Numbered from the stretch's first letter, positions 43,795 to 52,898 are shown. The stretch: DNA of 64,000 bases from Aneurinibacillus thermoaerophilus (GCF_900099925.1 NZ_FNDE01000002.1:124001-188000), one strand, 5' to 3'. Program-made: numbers and translations. Notes: generated by a model not told the origin, from the sequence alone.

Positions 43795-46700
43795 GTGAAA
43801 AACGAAACCAAAGGATTAGACTCTTTAATCATAGGGATCGACGTTGGTTCTACGACCGTCAAAGCAACCGTGGTAGACCCAAAAACCAAAGAAATTCTTT
43901 GGTCAGACTATCAACGTCACCACACGAAGCAGGCGGAGAAGGTTTTAGAATTCTTGATTGTTATCGGTAATGAGTTTTCCCACGTTAAACAAGAAAATAT
44001 TCGCGTATTTATGACGGGCTCCGGTAGCGGCCCAATTGCTGAGCACATTGGTGCGAAGTTCGTTCAAGAAGTGAATGCTGTCACGATGGCGGTAGAACAT
44101 CTTCATCCCGATGTAGGAAGCGTAATTGAATTGGGAGGTCAGGATGCTAAGATTATCATTTTCAAGGAAAACGAGGAAACAGGCAACAAGCAAGCGCTTA
44201 CCTCGATGAATGACAAATGTGCATCCGGTACAGGTGCCACGATTGACAAGTGCATGATCAAAGTGGGAATGCCGATGGAAGAGGTCGGCCGGCTACACTT
44301 TGACGATACCAAACTGCACCATGTAGCCGCAAAGTGTGGTGTATTTGCTGAAACGGATATTGTTAATCTGGTGAAAAGCGGGATTCCGTCCGCGGAAATT
44401 ATGTGTTCTCTGGCGGATGCCATTGTTATGCAGAACCTTTCCGTTCTGACTCGCGGAAACACGCTGCGGCACCGCGTTCTTTTGCTGGGTGGTCCGAATA
44501 CATATTTGCCTTTTCTGCAAGAATGCTGGCGAAAACGTATCCCTGAAACCTGGCAAGAACGAGGATACAATTACCCTAAAGACATACCGATTGATGAATT
44601 GATTTTTGTGCCTAAGAATTCACAGTATTATGCAGCTTACGGTGCCGTTATGTACGGGATGCATGAACCGACTGGTGTAGGTACTTACACGGGCTTGAAA
44701 GGGCTGAAGGAATTTATCGCTCATGGCCGAAAAGCAAAACTGGGTGAGAATGCCGGCCCGCCTCTGGTGAGTAGTGAAAAAGAACTGGAAGAATTCCGCA
44801 AGAATTATACGATTCCTTCGTTCACACCAGCTTCCTTTGCGCCGGGACAGAAGGTAAGGGCAGTTATTGGCCTCGACGGTGGTTCCACGTCATCCAAAGC
44901 CGTGCTCGTTGATGAAAGCGGGAATATTCTGCTTAAGGAATATCAACTTTCTAAGGGGAACCCGCTCGAAGATACGAAAGAAATGTTAAAGCGGATTCGG
45001 GATAAGGTAGAGGGTCAAGGAACCGAATTAGAGATCATTGGTTTTGGCGCCACAGGATATGCGGCAGATGTGCTGGAAAAAACGTTGAAGGCGGATGTCA
45101 ATATTGTGGAAACGGTTGCTCATATGATGAGCGCTGTTCATCAATTTGGCGATATCGATGTTATCTGTGATATCGGCGGGCAGGATATCAAGGTGCTTTT
45201 CCTTAAAAACGGAGATATTCGTAACTTTAGATTGTCAAATCAATGCTCCGCCGGGAACGGGATGTTGCTGCAAGCCATGGCCGACCAGTTCGGCATTCCG
45301 ATTCAGGAGTATGCGGATACTGCTTTCAGGGCTGACCTCACTCCGAAATTTTCATATGGTTGTGCTGTATTTCTTGATGCAGATCGGGTGAATTTCCAGA
45401 AGGAAGGGTATTCTAAGGAAGAATTGTTGGCAGGTTTGGCACTGGTATTGCCAAAAAATGTATGGCAGTATGTGGTGCAGATCCCGCGTATGGCTGAATT
45501 GGGGCGCAAGTTTGTCTTACAGGGAGGAACCCAATATAATCTAGCCGCAGTAAAAGCTCAGGTCGACTACATTAAACAGCGGGTTCCCGATGCAGAGGTT
45601 TACGTTCATCCCCATCCGGGGGAAGCAGGAGCGATCGGAGCCGCGATGGAAACGTTGCGTGTTGTAAAACGTCGGGGGTATTCAACGTTCTTAGGGCTGG
45701 ATGCCGCTATTCATTTACGTTATGTGACTCGCAACGATGAATCTACCCGGTGCACCTTCTGTCCCAATCATTGCAGCCGAACCTTTATTGATTCGCAAAC
45801 GCCAGATGGACAAACAGCGCGTTATATCTCCGGTTTTAGCTGTGAAAAAGGAACCGTTGAAAACAAAGAAGCCGTCATCAAACTGACTAAGGAGCGGCAA
45901 GAACTCAAAAAGCATTATCCAAACTTGGTGGAGTACGAGGCGCGCCGCATGTTTCAACACTTCTATGAACCGCAAGCTTTGCCTGAACCAGGTACGATAG
46001 TGGATGATATACAGGTAGCACGCCGCTGGTTTGGGCTAGGTGGGCTCCGAAAAACATCATATAAGCGACGTTTTAGGCGCTCTTCGCATGAAGCGATGGA
46101 AAGGCGGAAGCAAATTCGGATCGGAATTCCCCGGGTGCTCAATATTTGGTCTACAGCTCCTTTTTGGCGTACATATTTCGAGACGCTTGGTGTTGACCAA
46201 CGAAACATTGTTTTCAGCGACTATACAAGCGAGGAAATGTGGCAGGAAGGTGGAAAGTACGGCTCGATAGACCCTTGCTATCCTTCGAAGGTAGCTCAGG
46301 CCCATATCCATAATTTATTGTTTAAGCATCATGAGCGAAAGCCTCTTGACTACATCTTTTTCCCATGCATTACCCATATTCCGACCCACTTGCAAAATGT
46401 GATGGATTCGGCCAGTTGCCCAATTGTGGCCGGTGCTCCGAATGTAATTAAGGCCGCCTTTACAAAAGAAATTGACTTTTTTGCCACGAAAGGGGTTACC
46501 TATCTTGATCCGGCGGTAACCTTTACGGAACATAACTTGATGAAAAAGCAGCTGTATGAAGCGTTTAGAGAACATCTTCAAATCACAGAAGATGAAAGCG
46601 ATTTCGATGTGGAGCAAGGCTTTAAGGCGATGGAGATGTTCGATATGGAAATGCAGGAAAAGGGTCGGATAATTCTTGAACAGGTAGAAAAAGAAAATCG

Positions 46701-47298
46701 TCTTGCCATTTTGATGATTGGGCGTCCTTATCATTCCGATCCGGGACTTAATCACGGTGTATTGGAAGAGTTTCAAGTGCTGGGCTATCCCATTCTGTCC
46801 ATGCGCTCTATTCCGAAAGATGAAACATGGCTGAGACGCTTTTTTGAAGATGATTTAAAAAGTGGGCGTGTCGATTACGCATTGGAAGTAACCGATGTGT
46901 GGCCAGAAAACTTCAGTTCCAATAGTGTACAAAAGGTCTGGGCGGCCAAATTTGCCGCGCGCCACCCCAATGTGGCGGTATTAGATTTGTCCAGTTTTAA
47001 GTGTGGACATGACGCTCCTACCTATGGGTTGATTGATTCGATTATTTCAACCGCAGGTACCCCTTATTCGGCATTGCATGACATTGATGCCAATAAACCA
47101 AGCGGTTCGATTAAGATTCGGGTGAAGACATATGCTCATAGCCTGGGACTTAACGAAGAGCGTCTACAGGATATGGCTCAGAAAAAGGTAGAATTGCAGC
47201 AGCGTCTTGAACAAAAACGCGCCGAGCTGCTGAATCGGCAACAAACCAAACAAATTGAGTTATATGTGGAAGGAAGTATTTCCAAAACAGGAAATTAA
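43795..47298 (+). CDS. Fused tandem 2-hydroxyacyl-CoA dehydratase activase-like protein with DUF2229
   Basis: A 1167-residue protein from GTG 43795 (AAAGGGTGA upstream). It carries two BadF/HgdC-type ATPase domains: domain 1 with GIDVGSTTVKA (about residue 14), KCASGTG (140) and AAKCGVFAETD (180); domain 2 with GLDGGSTSSKAV (360), QCSAGNG (482) and GCAVFLDADR (521). A Cys cluster CTFCPNHC follows at about 652, then DUF2229 (IRIGIPRVLNIW from about 774). HgdC is a homodimer with one bridging 4Fe-4S cluster held by two Cys per subunit. Here both halves keep both Cys, so one chain could form the cluster. The likely role is ATP-driven low-potential electron transfer to a partner such as the next gene product; substrate unknown. 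Confidence 0.85.
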   Translation: MKNETKGLDSLIIGIDVGSTTVKATVVDPKTKEILWSDYQRHHTKQAEKVLEFLIVIGNEFSHVKQENIRVFMTGSGSGPIAEHIGAKFVQEVNAVTMAVEHLHPDVGSVIELGGQDAKIIIFKENEETGNKQALTSMNDKCASGTGATIDKCMIKVGMPMEEVGRLHFDDTKLHHVAAKCGVFAETDIVNLVKSGIPSAEIMCSLADAIVMQNLSVLTRGNTLRHRVLLLGGPNTYLPFLQECWRKRIPETWQERGYNYPKDIPIDELIFVPKNSQYYAAYGAVMYGMHEPTGVGTYTGLKGLKEFIAHGRKAKLGENAGPPLVSSEKELEEFRKNYTIPSFTPASFAPGQKVRAVIGLDGGSTSSKAVLVDESGNILLKEYQLSKGNPLEDTKEMLKRIRDKVEGQGTELEIIGFGATGYAADVLEKTLKADVNIVETVAHMMSAVHQFGDIDVICDIGGQDIKVLFLKNGDIRNFRLSNQCSAGNGMLLQAMADQFGIPIQEYADTAFRADLTPKFSYGCAVFLDADRVNFQKEGYSKEELLAGLALVLPKNVWQYVVQIPRMAELGRKFVLQGGTQYNLAAVKAQVDYIKQRVPDAEVYVHPHPGEAGAIGAAMETLRVVKRRGYSTFLGLDAAIHLRYVTRNDESTRCTFCPNHCSRTFIDSQTPDGQTARYISGFSCEKGTVENKEAVIKLTKERQELKKHYPNLVEYEARRMFQHFYEPQALPEPGTIVDDIQVARRWFGLGGLRKTSYKRRFRRSSHEAMERRKQIRIGIPRVLNIWSTAPFWRTYFETLGVDQRNIVFSDYTSEEMWQEGGKYGSIDPCYPSKVAQAHIHNLLFKHHERKPLDYIFFPCITHIPTHLQNVMDSASCPIVAGAPNVIKAAFTKEIDFFATKGVTYLDPAVTFTEHNLMKKQLYEAFREHLQITEDESDFDVEQGFKAMEMFDMEMQEKGRIILEQVEKENRLAILMIGRPYHSDPGLNHGVLEEFQVLGYPILSMRSIPKDETWLRRFFEDDLKSGRVDYALEVTDVWPENFSSNSVQKVWAAKFAARHPNVAVLDLSSFKCGHDAPTYGLIDSIISTAGTPYSALHDIDANKPSGSIKIRVKTYAHSLGLNEERLQDMAQKKVELQQRLEQKRAELLNRQQTKQIELYVEGSISKTGN

Positions 47299-47340
47299 AA
47301 CATGTCTGAATGTTATTAAGACAAGGAGTGGAGTACATCA

Positions 47341-48999
47341 ATGAATAGGATAGGGAAGTCTGTAAACACCAAGGACAATGGTCAATTCCAAGTTCAGCAT
47401 TCTCACGAAGACGAATTGCGTCGGTTTCAGATAGAACTGGAAAAAGAGTTGGGTTTACATCAGCAAAAAAAGAACCAATGGTTTGATCCGGTTCCCCGCC
47501 AGTTTTTGGCTAAAGACAGAGCGACCACGACTATTTTGTTTGGTGGACTGACGATGGTTCACGATTATCTGGTAGAGGGCGCTCTAAAAGGGTTGGGATA
47601 TCAGATCAAGCATTTGGACTGCCCGGACAACGAGTCGCTTCGGTTCGGCAAGGAGTTTGGCAACCGTGGGCAGTGCAACCCGACATATTTCACTGTAGGC
47701 AATTTAATCAAATACCTGTGTTATTTGCGGGATGTGGAAGGGAAATCGAAAGAGGAAATCATCCGCAACTATCTGTTTATTACTAGCGGTTCCTGCGGCC
47801 CTTGTCGCTTTGGCACTTATGTCACGGAGTACCGGAAGGCCTTGCGGGATGCTGGATTTGACGGTTTTCGTGTTCTGTTGTTTCAGCAGCAAGACGGTTT
47901 AAAGCAGGCAACTGGTGGAGAATCAGCCCTCAAATTAGACACTTCCTTTTTCATCAGTTTTCTAAAAGCGGTTCTTTTAGGAGACATTTTGAATGCATTA
48001 GGGTACCGTATTCGTCCTTATGAAGTGGAAAAAGGCGCGACGGAGGCAGCCTTAAGCCGTTGCAAACAACACTTGTATGACGCCTTAAGCAGGCGGAGGT
48101 GGCTCATTCCAGCGCTCATTAGATGCCGTAAGGAATTGCAAGCTGTTCGGGTAGACCGGACACAGGTAAAGCCTAAAGTAAGCATTATCGGTGAGTTTTG
48201 GGCCATGACAACAGAAGGGGACGGCAATTATCAATTGCAGCGTTTTCTGGAGCAGGAAGGGGCTGAAGTCGACGTACAGTCAGTGACAGCTTGGATTCTG
48301 TATCTTATCTGGGAGGGTCGCTATGATACTCTGAGGCGAATGAATCTGCGCGAGTCGGACTCTGGACGTTACGGCCTGCAGGGAAAAAAACCTATTTTGC
48401 ATTTGCGTATGTTATGGGTGGCTGATCGTGCTCTTCGGATCATGTTTCAGATGTACGCCAAGATAATCGGTTTGTATAATTACCATTTACCTGACATGGA
48501 TGAGATTGCCCGAGTTGCCCATGAACACTATGACAATCACTTGCGCGGCGGGGAAGGGCATATGGAAGTAGGCAAGTTAATCCTTAATGTGAAAAAACGA
48601 AAAGTAAACATGACCATCTCCGTTAAGCCATTTGGATGCATGCCGTCTTCCGGGGTATCCGACGGGGTTCAGTCATTGATTACTGAGAAGTATCCCGAAA
48701 CGATCTTTCTTCCGATTGAAACGACGGGAGACGGAGCGATTAATGTATACAGCAGAGTGCAGATGATGCTATTTAAGGCAAAACAGGCTGCGCAGCAGGA
48801 GTTTAACGAAGCATTAACGAAAAAAGGTTTTACGGTCGAACAGCTTCAGAAGGTAGCGACTCGTTCAAAGTTTATCCATCCTTTGCAAACAAGCCGTCAC
48901 GTCGTTGCTTGTACGGCGGCGAATGCGGTATATGGTACGTGCAGGTTTACAGGCGAATTGTTCTTCCGACGCAACAAAGAGGAAATAGAAGGAGTGTGA
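47341..48999 (+). CDS. 2-hydroxyglutaryl-CoA dehydratase-like / activase-associated protein
   Basis: A 552-residue cytosolic protein, 42 bases after the tandem activase gene and behind AAGGAGTGGAG. It belongs to the HgdB/BcrC-like and DUF2229-associated group. Cysteine motifs suited to an iron-sulfur site are visible (CNPTYFTVGN, SGSCGPCRFGTY, KPFGCMPSSGVSDGV). It should be the electron acceptor or catalytic partner of the activase. The reaction is unknown because no hydroxyacyl-CoA pathway genes adjoin. Its TGA stop falls inside a transposon-end-like sequence, so the native C-terminus may have been altered. Confidence 0.78.
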   Translation: MNRIGKSVNTKDNGQFQVQHSHEDELRRFQIELEKELGLHQQKKNQWFDPVPRQFLAKDRATTTILFGGLTMVHDYLVEGALKGLGYQIKHLDCPDNESLRFGKEFGNRGQCNPTYFTVGNLIKYLCYLRDVEGKSKEEIIRNYLFITSGSCGPCRFGTYVTEYRKALRDAGFDGFRVLLFQQQDGLKQATGGESALKLDTSFFISFLKAVLLGDILNALGYRIRPYEVEKGATEAALSRCKQHLYDALSRRRWLIPALIRCRKELQAVRVDRTQVKPKVSIIGEFWAMTTEGDGNYQLQRFLEQEGAEVDVQSVTAWILYLIWEGRYDTLRRMNLRESDSGRYGLQGKKPILHLRMLWVADRALRIMFQMYAKIIGLYNYHLPDMDEIARVAHEHYDNHLRGGEGHMEVGKLILNVKKRKVNMTISVKPFGCMPSSGVSDGVQSLITEKYPETIFLPIETTGDGAINVYSRVQMMLFKAKQAAQQEFNEALTKKGFTVEQLQKVATRSKFIHPLQTSRHVVACTAANAVYGTCRFTGELFFRRNKEEIEGV

Positions 49000-49120
49000 A
49001 CTACCCACCACCTGCGCTTCGCTTAGAGGTGGGGGCTTCTCAGCTCCACGAAGAAAGCAACCTTTCTTCTCCCTGAGCGTTACTTCGGGTAGTCCCTACC
49101 CTAGATGTCCGACGTTTCGG
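48996..49120 (-). mobile_element. Orphan IS200/IS605-type right end with omegaRNA-like sequence
   Basis: Read on the minus strand, this stretch has GTAACGCTCAGGGAGAAG, a hairpin AAGAAAG / CTTTCTT, CGTGGAGCTGAGAAGCCCC, a second stem CCCACCTC / GGTGGG and the terminal GGGTAGTTCAC. From memory of these elements, this matches the 3' end of IS605-family tnpB genes and their guide RNA. No tnpA or tnpB frame is present. The element terminus coincides with the stop codon of the dehydratase-like gene. Confidence 0.6.
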
Positions 49121-49280
49121 AGTTCTTCATTCCCTTGGATATTTTACGCATGGAAGGGATCGCTTGGTTTTCGCATTTTTCATTTCTCCATGCAACCTCA
49201 TATATCCAGTTGTCGAAGAATATCATATTTTTAGTTTACCAAATTGTTGGATAACTGAACAGGCTAACGCTTGTCCTTAT

Positions 49281-49335
49281 CCGAAGCCCATTCATCTCAC
49301 CGCTTATCGAAGCGGGAGACTTTTGGGCTATTCGG
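49281..49335 (+). mobile_element. Second transposon-end-like nested hairpin
   Basis: An outer stem (CCGAA...GCCCA pairing with TGGGC...TTCGG) encloses an inner stem CTC-CCGCTT-ATCG-AAGCGG-GAG. The nested form and the TTCATCTC / GAGACTTTTGG spacing resemble subterminal ends of other Firmicute IS605-type elements. With the end at 48996 it would delimit a non-autonomous element of about 340 bases. A short open frame across it (49164-49352) looks spurious. Confidence 0.4.
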
Positions 49336-49356
49336 TTAAAAAAATTCCTTAAAGTA

Positions 49357-49390
49357 AAGCCTCCATATTTTTTTGGAGGTTTTTTATTTT
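49357..49390 (+). terminator. Terminator-like hairpin
   Basis: CCTCCA and TGGAGG arms followed by TTTTTTATTTT. No gene directly precedes it on the plus strand after the dehydratase-like gene, so it may serve that operon or the inserted debris. Confidence 0.7.
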
Positions 49391-49599
49391 GCCATAAATG
49401 ATCGAAACGTCGAATTGACGCTGTAGAGTCACTTTTGGAGTGGAGAAGTCGCCAGCATTTTCTGCGTTTTATGATGATGAATTTGATAAAGAATTTGAAG
49501 GGGAGAAGAGATGTGAGAAACGACGTCGGGATGGAGTGGGGAAACGCTCAGGGAAATATAAGGTTCAGATGAGTGTGATAGGTGGTAAAGAATAAAAAC

Positions 49600-49716
49600 A
49601 TGAAAATTGAGTGGTGCATGTGGATGGAAAGAAGCACACGTTTTTCGATGATTTTGGAAATTGTTACATTAATGGTATTAGTGGCTAAGGGGATAGCCAT
49701 GCTCGTTACCCTCTAA
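49600..49716 (+). CDS. Possible small membrane peptide, 38 aa
   Basis: ATG 49600 opens a 38-codon frame with a charged N-terminal third (MKIEWCMWMERSTR) and a hydrophobic remainder (MILEIVTLMVLVAKGIAML), ending just before a strong hairpin. The ribosome binding site (GGTGGT) is weak. It could be real, part of a small transcript of unknown role, or chance. The flanking 49391-49599 shows no recognised gene. Confidence 0.3.
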   Translation: MKIEWCMWMERSTRFSMILEIVTLMVLVAKGIAMLVTL

Positions 49717-49718
49717 AA

Positions 49719-49757
49719 GATATTTCTCCCATCACATCAATGATGGGAGAAATATTT
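49719..49757. terminator. Bidirectional terminator
   Basis: ATATTTCTCCCATCA pairs exactly with TGATGGGAGAAATAT around a 6-base loop. It lies 25 bases downstream of the thiG stop (minus strand) and just after the small plus-strand frame. Confidence 0.8.
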
Positions 49758-49781
49758 GGATAAACGATCCGAATGATTGAT

Positions 49782-50546
49782 TTAGTTAACCATGCCCTCC
49801 ATCGGACTGCTAGCTTGGGCATATCGTTTCTTCGGAATTCGACCCGCTTCAAAGCCCAGTCGTCCGGCTTGAATAGCCAGTTTCATGGCTTCCGCCATTT
49901 TTACAGGGTCTTGTGCGCCGGAGACTGACGTGTTCAACAACACACCATCCGCGCCGAGTTCCATCGCAATCGTTGCGTCGGATGGCGTGCCGATTCCGGC
50001 GTCAATAATGATTGGCACGGTAGCTTCTTCGATGATGATGCTGATGTTAAGCGGATTAAGGATTCCCTGTCCGCTGCCGATCGGGGATGCGCCTGGCATC
50101 ACCGCATGTGCCCCGGCTTCTTGCAGGCGGCGGGCCAGCACCGGATCGTCATTTGTGTATGGCAATACGACAAATCCTTCTTCTACAAGGATTTTAGTCG
50201 CCTCTAGCGTGGCGAGTGGATCCGGCAGCAAAGTTTTCGTATCTGCGATCACTTCTACTTTAATCATGTCACACAATCCGGATGCGCGCGCCAGACGAGC
50301 GATGCGAACCGCTTCTTCCGCTGTGCTGGCTCCGGCTGTATTGGGCAGAAGTTTGTATTTGGTTAAATCGAGCTGTTCCAAAAAGTTCGGTTGTGCTGGG
50401 TCGTAAATATTCATCCGGCGAACGGCAAATGTCAAAATTTCCGTTTCCGAAGCTTCCACCGCGCGGCGTTGCACTTCAAAATCTGGAAATTTTCCTGTGC
50501 CGAGCAGCAGGCGGGATGAAAATTCGTAGGGACCAATTTTAAGCAT
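49782..50546 (-). CDS. thiG: Thiazole synthase
   Basis: Forms the thiazole phosphate of thiamine from deoxyxylulose phosphate, dehydroglycine and ThiS thiocarboxylate. I chose ATG 50546 behind GGTGGAGG, giving 254 residues. Family motifs are [26 protein letters not shown], the Schiff-base Lys in [19 protein letters not shown] and [10 protein letters not shown]. It starts immediately downstream of thiS with overlapping ribosome binding site and is the last gene of the operon. Confidence 0.96.
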   Translation of the reverse strand: MLKIGPYEFSSRLLLGTGKFPDFEVQRRAVEASETEILTFAVRRMNIYDPAQPNFLEQLDLTKYKLLPNTAGASTAEEAVRIARLARASGLCDMIKVEVIADTKTLLPDPLATLEATKILVEEGFVVLPYTNDDPVLARRLQEAGAHAVMPGASPIGSGQGILNPLNISIIIEEATVPIIIDAGIGTPSDATIAMELGADGVLLNTSVSGAQDPVKMAEAMKLAIQAGRLGFEAGRIPKKRYAQASSPMEGMVN

Positions 50547-50551
50547 ATGTA

Positions 50552-50755
50552 TCAACCTCCACCAACAAAGTGTACTAATTCAATCGTGTCGCCGTTTGAA
50601 AGCCTAGTTACGGCGTGCTGTTCCTTTTGCAAAATTTCGCGGTTCACTTCCACAATAACGATGCGGTTTTGGATGTGTAAGTACTCAAGCAATTGCCGTA
50701 CGTTTTCAATTGTGTCGGGAACGGTTTGCGTTTCGCCGTTGATTGTCAAAGTCAT
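50552..50755 (-). CDS. thiS: Sulfur carrier protein ThiS
   Basis: Ubiquitin-like 67-residue carrier that brings sulfur to ThiG as a C-terminal thiocarboxylate. It has the N-terminal MTLTINGE strand and the obligatory Gly-Gly end, here FVGGG. The ATG has GAGAGGAAGG upstream. The adenylating enzyme ThiF is not in the window. Confidence 0.94.
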   Translation of the reverse strand: MTLTINGETQTVPDTIENVRQLLEYLHIQNRIVIVEVNREILQKEQHAVTRLSNGDTIELVHFVGGG

Positions 50756-50774
50756 GCGGCTTCACCTTCCTCTC

Positions 50775-51899
50775 TTATGAAGTTACAGGGACATGACGTT
50801 TGTCGGAAAAGGGGGCAAGTTCAACGTCCAGAGCCTCCCCGGCAATCATTTGCGCGATGATCTCCCCGGTCAGGGGACTCAAAAGAATACCATTACGGTA
50901 ATGTCCTGTGGCGATTAGCAAATTTTTGCAGGAAGAGACAGAACCGAAATAAGGGAGGCCGTCATTGGTTTGTGGGCGCAAACTAACCCACGTTTTTTCG
51001 AGCGTGCAATCTTTGAGCGCCGGCAGAAGACGCACCGCTTTCGTCATCAATTCCTGCAAACCGCCTAAAGTCAAGCGCTCGTCAAATCCACAGTCCGCGG
51101 AAGATGCACCGACGAGTAAGCGATTGCCGCTTTTCGGAACGATGTAGCATCCGTGTGAGTAAATGGTTTTCTGGATTGGCTGCGGCATGCATAGTACGGA
51201 GAACGCTTCGCCTTTGATCGGAAAAACGGAAACAGATAGGCCAAGTTTACGCGCGATTCGTCCGCTCCAGGCTCCGGCGGCGAGCACGTAATGTTCGGCT
51301 GTAAATGGCCCCTGCGTAGTGCTAAGCCTGGTGATCTGTCCATCGGCGACTTCGATATCCAGCACTTCACAACGCTCGAGAATCGTAGCTCCGTGTTTGA
51401 CGGCGGCGACAGCGAATGCGCGTGTAAGATCCGGCGCGGACACTTGCGTATCATCCGGCAAATAGAGCGCTCCGTTCATTTCGTCGCTGACAGCGGGTTC
51501 AATATGTTTTACTTCGGTTCGATCCAGCCATTCGACACGCAGGCCCAGGTCATGCTGCCAACTTGCCCGATGTTTTAGCATGTCGCCTTCTTCTTCTGTC
51601 CAAGCAACACGCAACATTCCCGCATGATTAAGTCCGATATCAATGCCTGAAACAGCGTATAGTTCTTGTTGCAAATCGGGAAATAGGCTGCGGCTGCGTA
51701 GAGAAAGCTCTACTAATGGTCCCGGCTCAGAAAATTCGACCTGCGCTCCTAGCATGCCGCCTGCTGCGCTCGAAGCATGCGCGCCGATGGTATCTTTTTC
51801 AAGAACGGTGACTGTTTTTCCGCGCTTGGCCAACTGATAGGCAATGGAGACGCCAATAATTCCGCCGCCGATAATGACGGCGTCCTGTTGTTTTTTCAA
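50775..51899 (-). CDS. thiO: Glycine oxidase
   Basis: FAD flavoenzyme that oxidises glycine to the dehydroglycine used by ThiG. TTG 51899 behind GGAGGGATC gives 374 residues and places the FAD motif VIIGGGIIGVSIAYQLAKRG at residues 8-27. A much longer open frame upstream is just tenI in another frame. The C-terminal part has WVSLRPQTNDGLPYFG and GHYRNGILLSP. It overlaps the end of tenI by 4 bases. Confidence 0.95.
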   Translation of the reverse strand: MKKQQDAVIIGGGIIGVSIAYQLAKRGKTVTVLEKDTIGAHASSAAGGMLGAQVEFSEPGPLVELSLRSRSLFPDLQQELYAVSGIDIGLNHAGMLRVAWTEEEGDMLKHRASWQHDLGLRVEWLDRTEVKHIEPAVSDEMNGALYLPDDTQVSAPDLTRAFAVAAVKHGATILERCEVLDIEVADGQITRLSTTQGPFTAEHYVLAAGAWSGRIARKLGLSVSVFPIKGEAFSVLCMPQPIQKTIYSHGCYIVPKSGNRLLVGASSADCGFDERLTLGGLQELMTKAVRLLPALKDCTLEKTWVSLRPQTNDGLPYFGSVSSCKNLLIATGHYRNGILLSPLTGEIIAQMIAGEALDVELAPFSDKRHVPVTS

Positions 51900-52561
51900 T
51901 GTGATCCCTCCGTTTTTGCCGTCGGCCAGACGTGACGTGGAGATGTTCGTACCTGGCTGATGGCCTGTTGAAATTGTTGCACAGAAAGCACAGGTTCCTT
52001 CGCTTGCATGACAGCTGACAGTACCGCGATGCCGGTGCAGCCGGTTGCAAGTATCTCTACTGTATTTTCTGGTGTGATCCCTCCAAGGGCAATGACGGGA
52101 ATGGAAACGCTTTCCACTACTTCCCGAAGCGCCGCTAGCCCACGGCCTGCCTGTCCTGGTTTGGAAGCGGAGGCAAACACGTGGCCGAATAATACATAAT
52201 TCGCCCCTGCTGCTTCTGCCGCCTTTGCTTCCTCTACGCTGTGTACGGAGACACCGAGAAGGAGAGAAGGGGCGAGGTGGCGCATAACCGGGGCTGGAAG
52301 ACTGTGATAAGCCGTTTGAATCCCGACAGCTCCAGCTGCAAGGGCAACATCGGCCCGGTCGTTTATGATTAGTTTTTCGCGCGTAAGTCCGACCTTGCCG
52401 AGCGTTTGCGTCCACTCCCATAGTTCGCGTGCGGTTCGCTGCTTTTCCCGCAAGTGGAAGGCATCAATATAGGGATGAATATTTGCAATGATTTGTTTTG
52501 CTTCAACGAGCGATTGTTTGCCGCTACTGATTACGTGAAAAACATGTTTTTGCATTTGCAT
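51896..52561 (-). CDS. tenI: Thiazole tautomerase
   Basis: ThiE-like TIM barrel of 221 residues. In B. subtilis TenI aromatises the ThiG product to the carboxythiazole phosphate. The place (first gene before thiO-thiS-thiG behind a TPP riboswitch) is the same as in Bacillus tenAI-thiOSGFD. Segments seen: DAFHLREKQRTARELWEW, LIINDRADVALAAGAVGIQ, LGVSVHSVEEA and PVIALGGITPEN. A ThiE (thiamine phosphate synthase) identity is less likely from the context. Confidence 0.87.
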   Translation of the reverse strand: MQMQKHVFHVISSGKQSLVEAKQIIANIHPYIDAFHLREKQRTARELWEWTQTLGKVGLTREKLIINDRADVALAAGAVGIQTAYHSLPAPVMRHLAPSLLLGVSVHSVEEAKAAEAAGANYVLFGHVFASASKPGQAGRGLAALREVVESVSIPVIALGGITPENTVEILATGCTGIAVLSAVMQAKEPVLSVQQFQQAISQVRTSPRHVWPTAKTEGSH

Positions 52562-52677
52562 ACCTCTTTATATCTCGCTCCCGTTCCACACGCTTCCTTA
52601 GGAAGAAATGGACGGTGGGCGTAAGCGCAGGAAGAAGAGGCGGAGTTTTTATTCCTAAATCTTAGTCATTGTACATT

Positions 52678-52712
52678 AAAAAAAGCCGGGATCTTATGCT
52701 GGGACCCGGCCT
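52678..52712 (-). terminator. TPP riboswitch expression-platform terminator
   Basis: On the minus strand GCCGGG and CCCGGC arms are followed by seven T, between the TPP aptamer and tenI. TPP binding should favour it and shut off thiazole synthesis. Confidence 0.82.
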
Positions 52713-52743
52713 GTACGTTACAGTAACGAATGGATTAAATGCC

Positions 52744-52845
52744 TACTACTTTCCTACGCTGGTACGAACCAGATCAGGTCCCAAGAGTTTAGAAACTTCA
52801 TCGCGTTTCATTCTCAGCCCGGCTCATCGGGCTCCCCTAGTAGTG
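52744..52845 (-). promoter_or_regulatory. TPP (THI-element) riboswitch aptamer
   Basis: On the minus strand P1 (ACTACT ... AGTAGT, 52745-52750 with 52839-52844) encloses the consensus: AGGGGAGCCCGATGAGCCGGG, then GGCTGAGAATGAAA, the variable arm, and GACCTGATCTGGTTCGTACC. It is followed by the terminator at 52678-52712 and the tenI operon. Confidence 0.96.
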
Positions 52846-52869
52846 CTTTCTATATAATATTTTTTTATC

Positions 52870-52898
52870 ATTATAATAGATTTAGAAAAGCATGTGAA
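52870..52898 (-). promoter_or_regulatory. Promoter of the thiazole operon
   Basis: Minus-strand TTCACA, 17-base spacer, TATAAT, placed about 25 bases ahead of the TPP aptamer. The remaining 52899-53087 is AT-rich without further features. Confidence 0.7.

Noticed and set aside
49164-49352. 62-codon frame across the nested hairpin
   Set aside because: No ribosome binding site, no resemblance to a protein, and it lies on a structured transposon-like end.
50775-52421. A 548-residue reading of the glycine oxidase gene
   Set aside because: The first 174 codons are tenI read in another frame. The FAD motif and ribosome binding site place the start at 51899.
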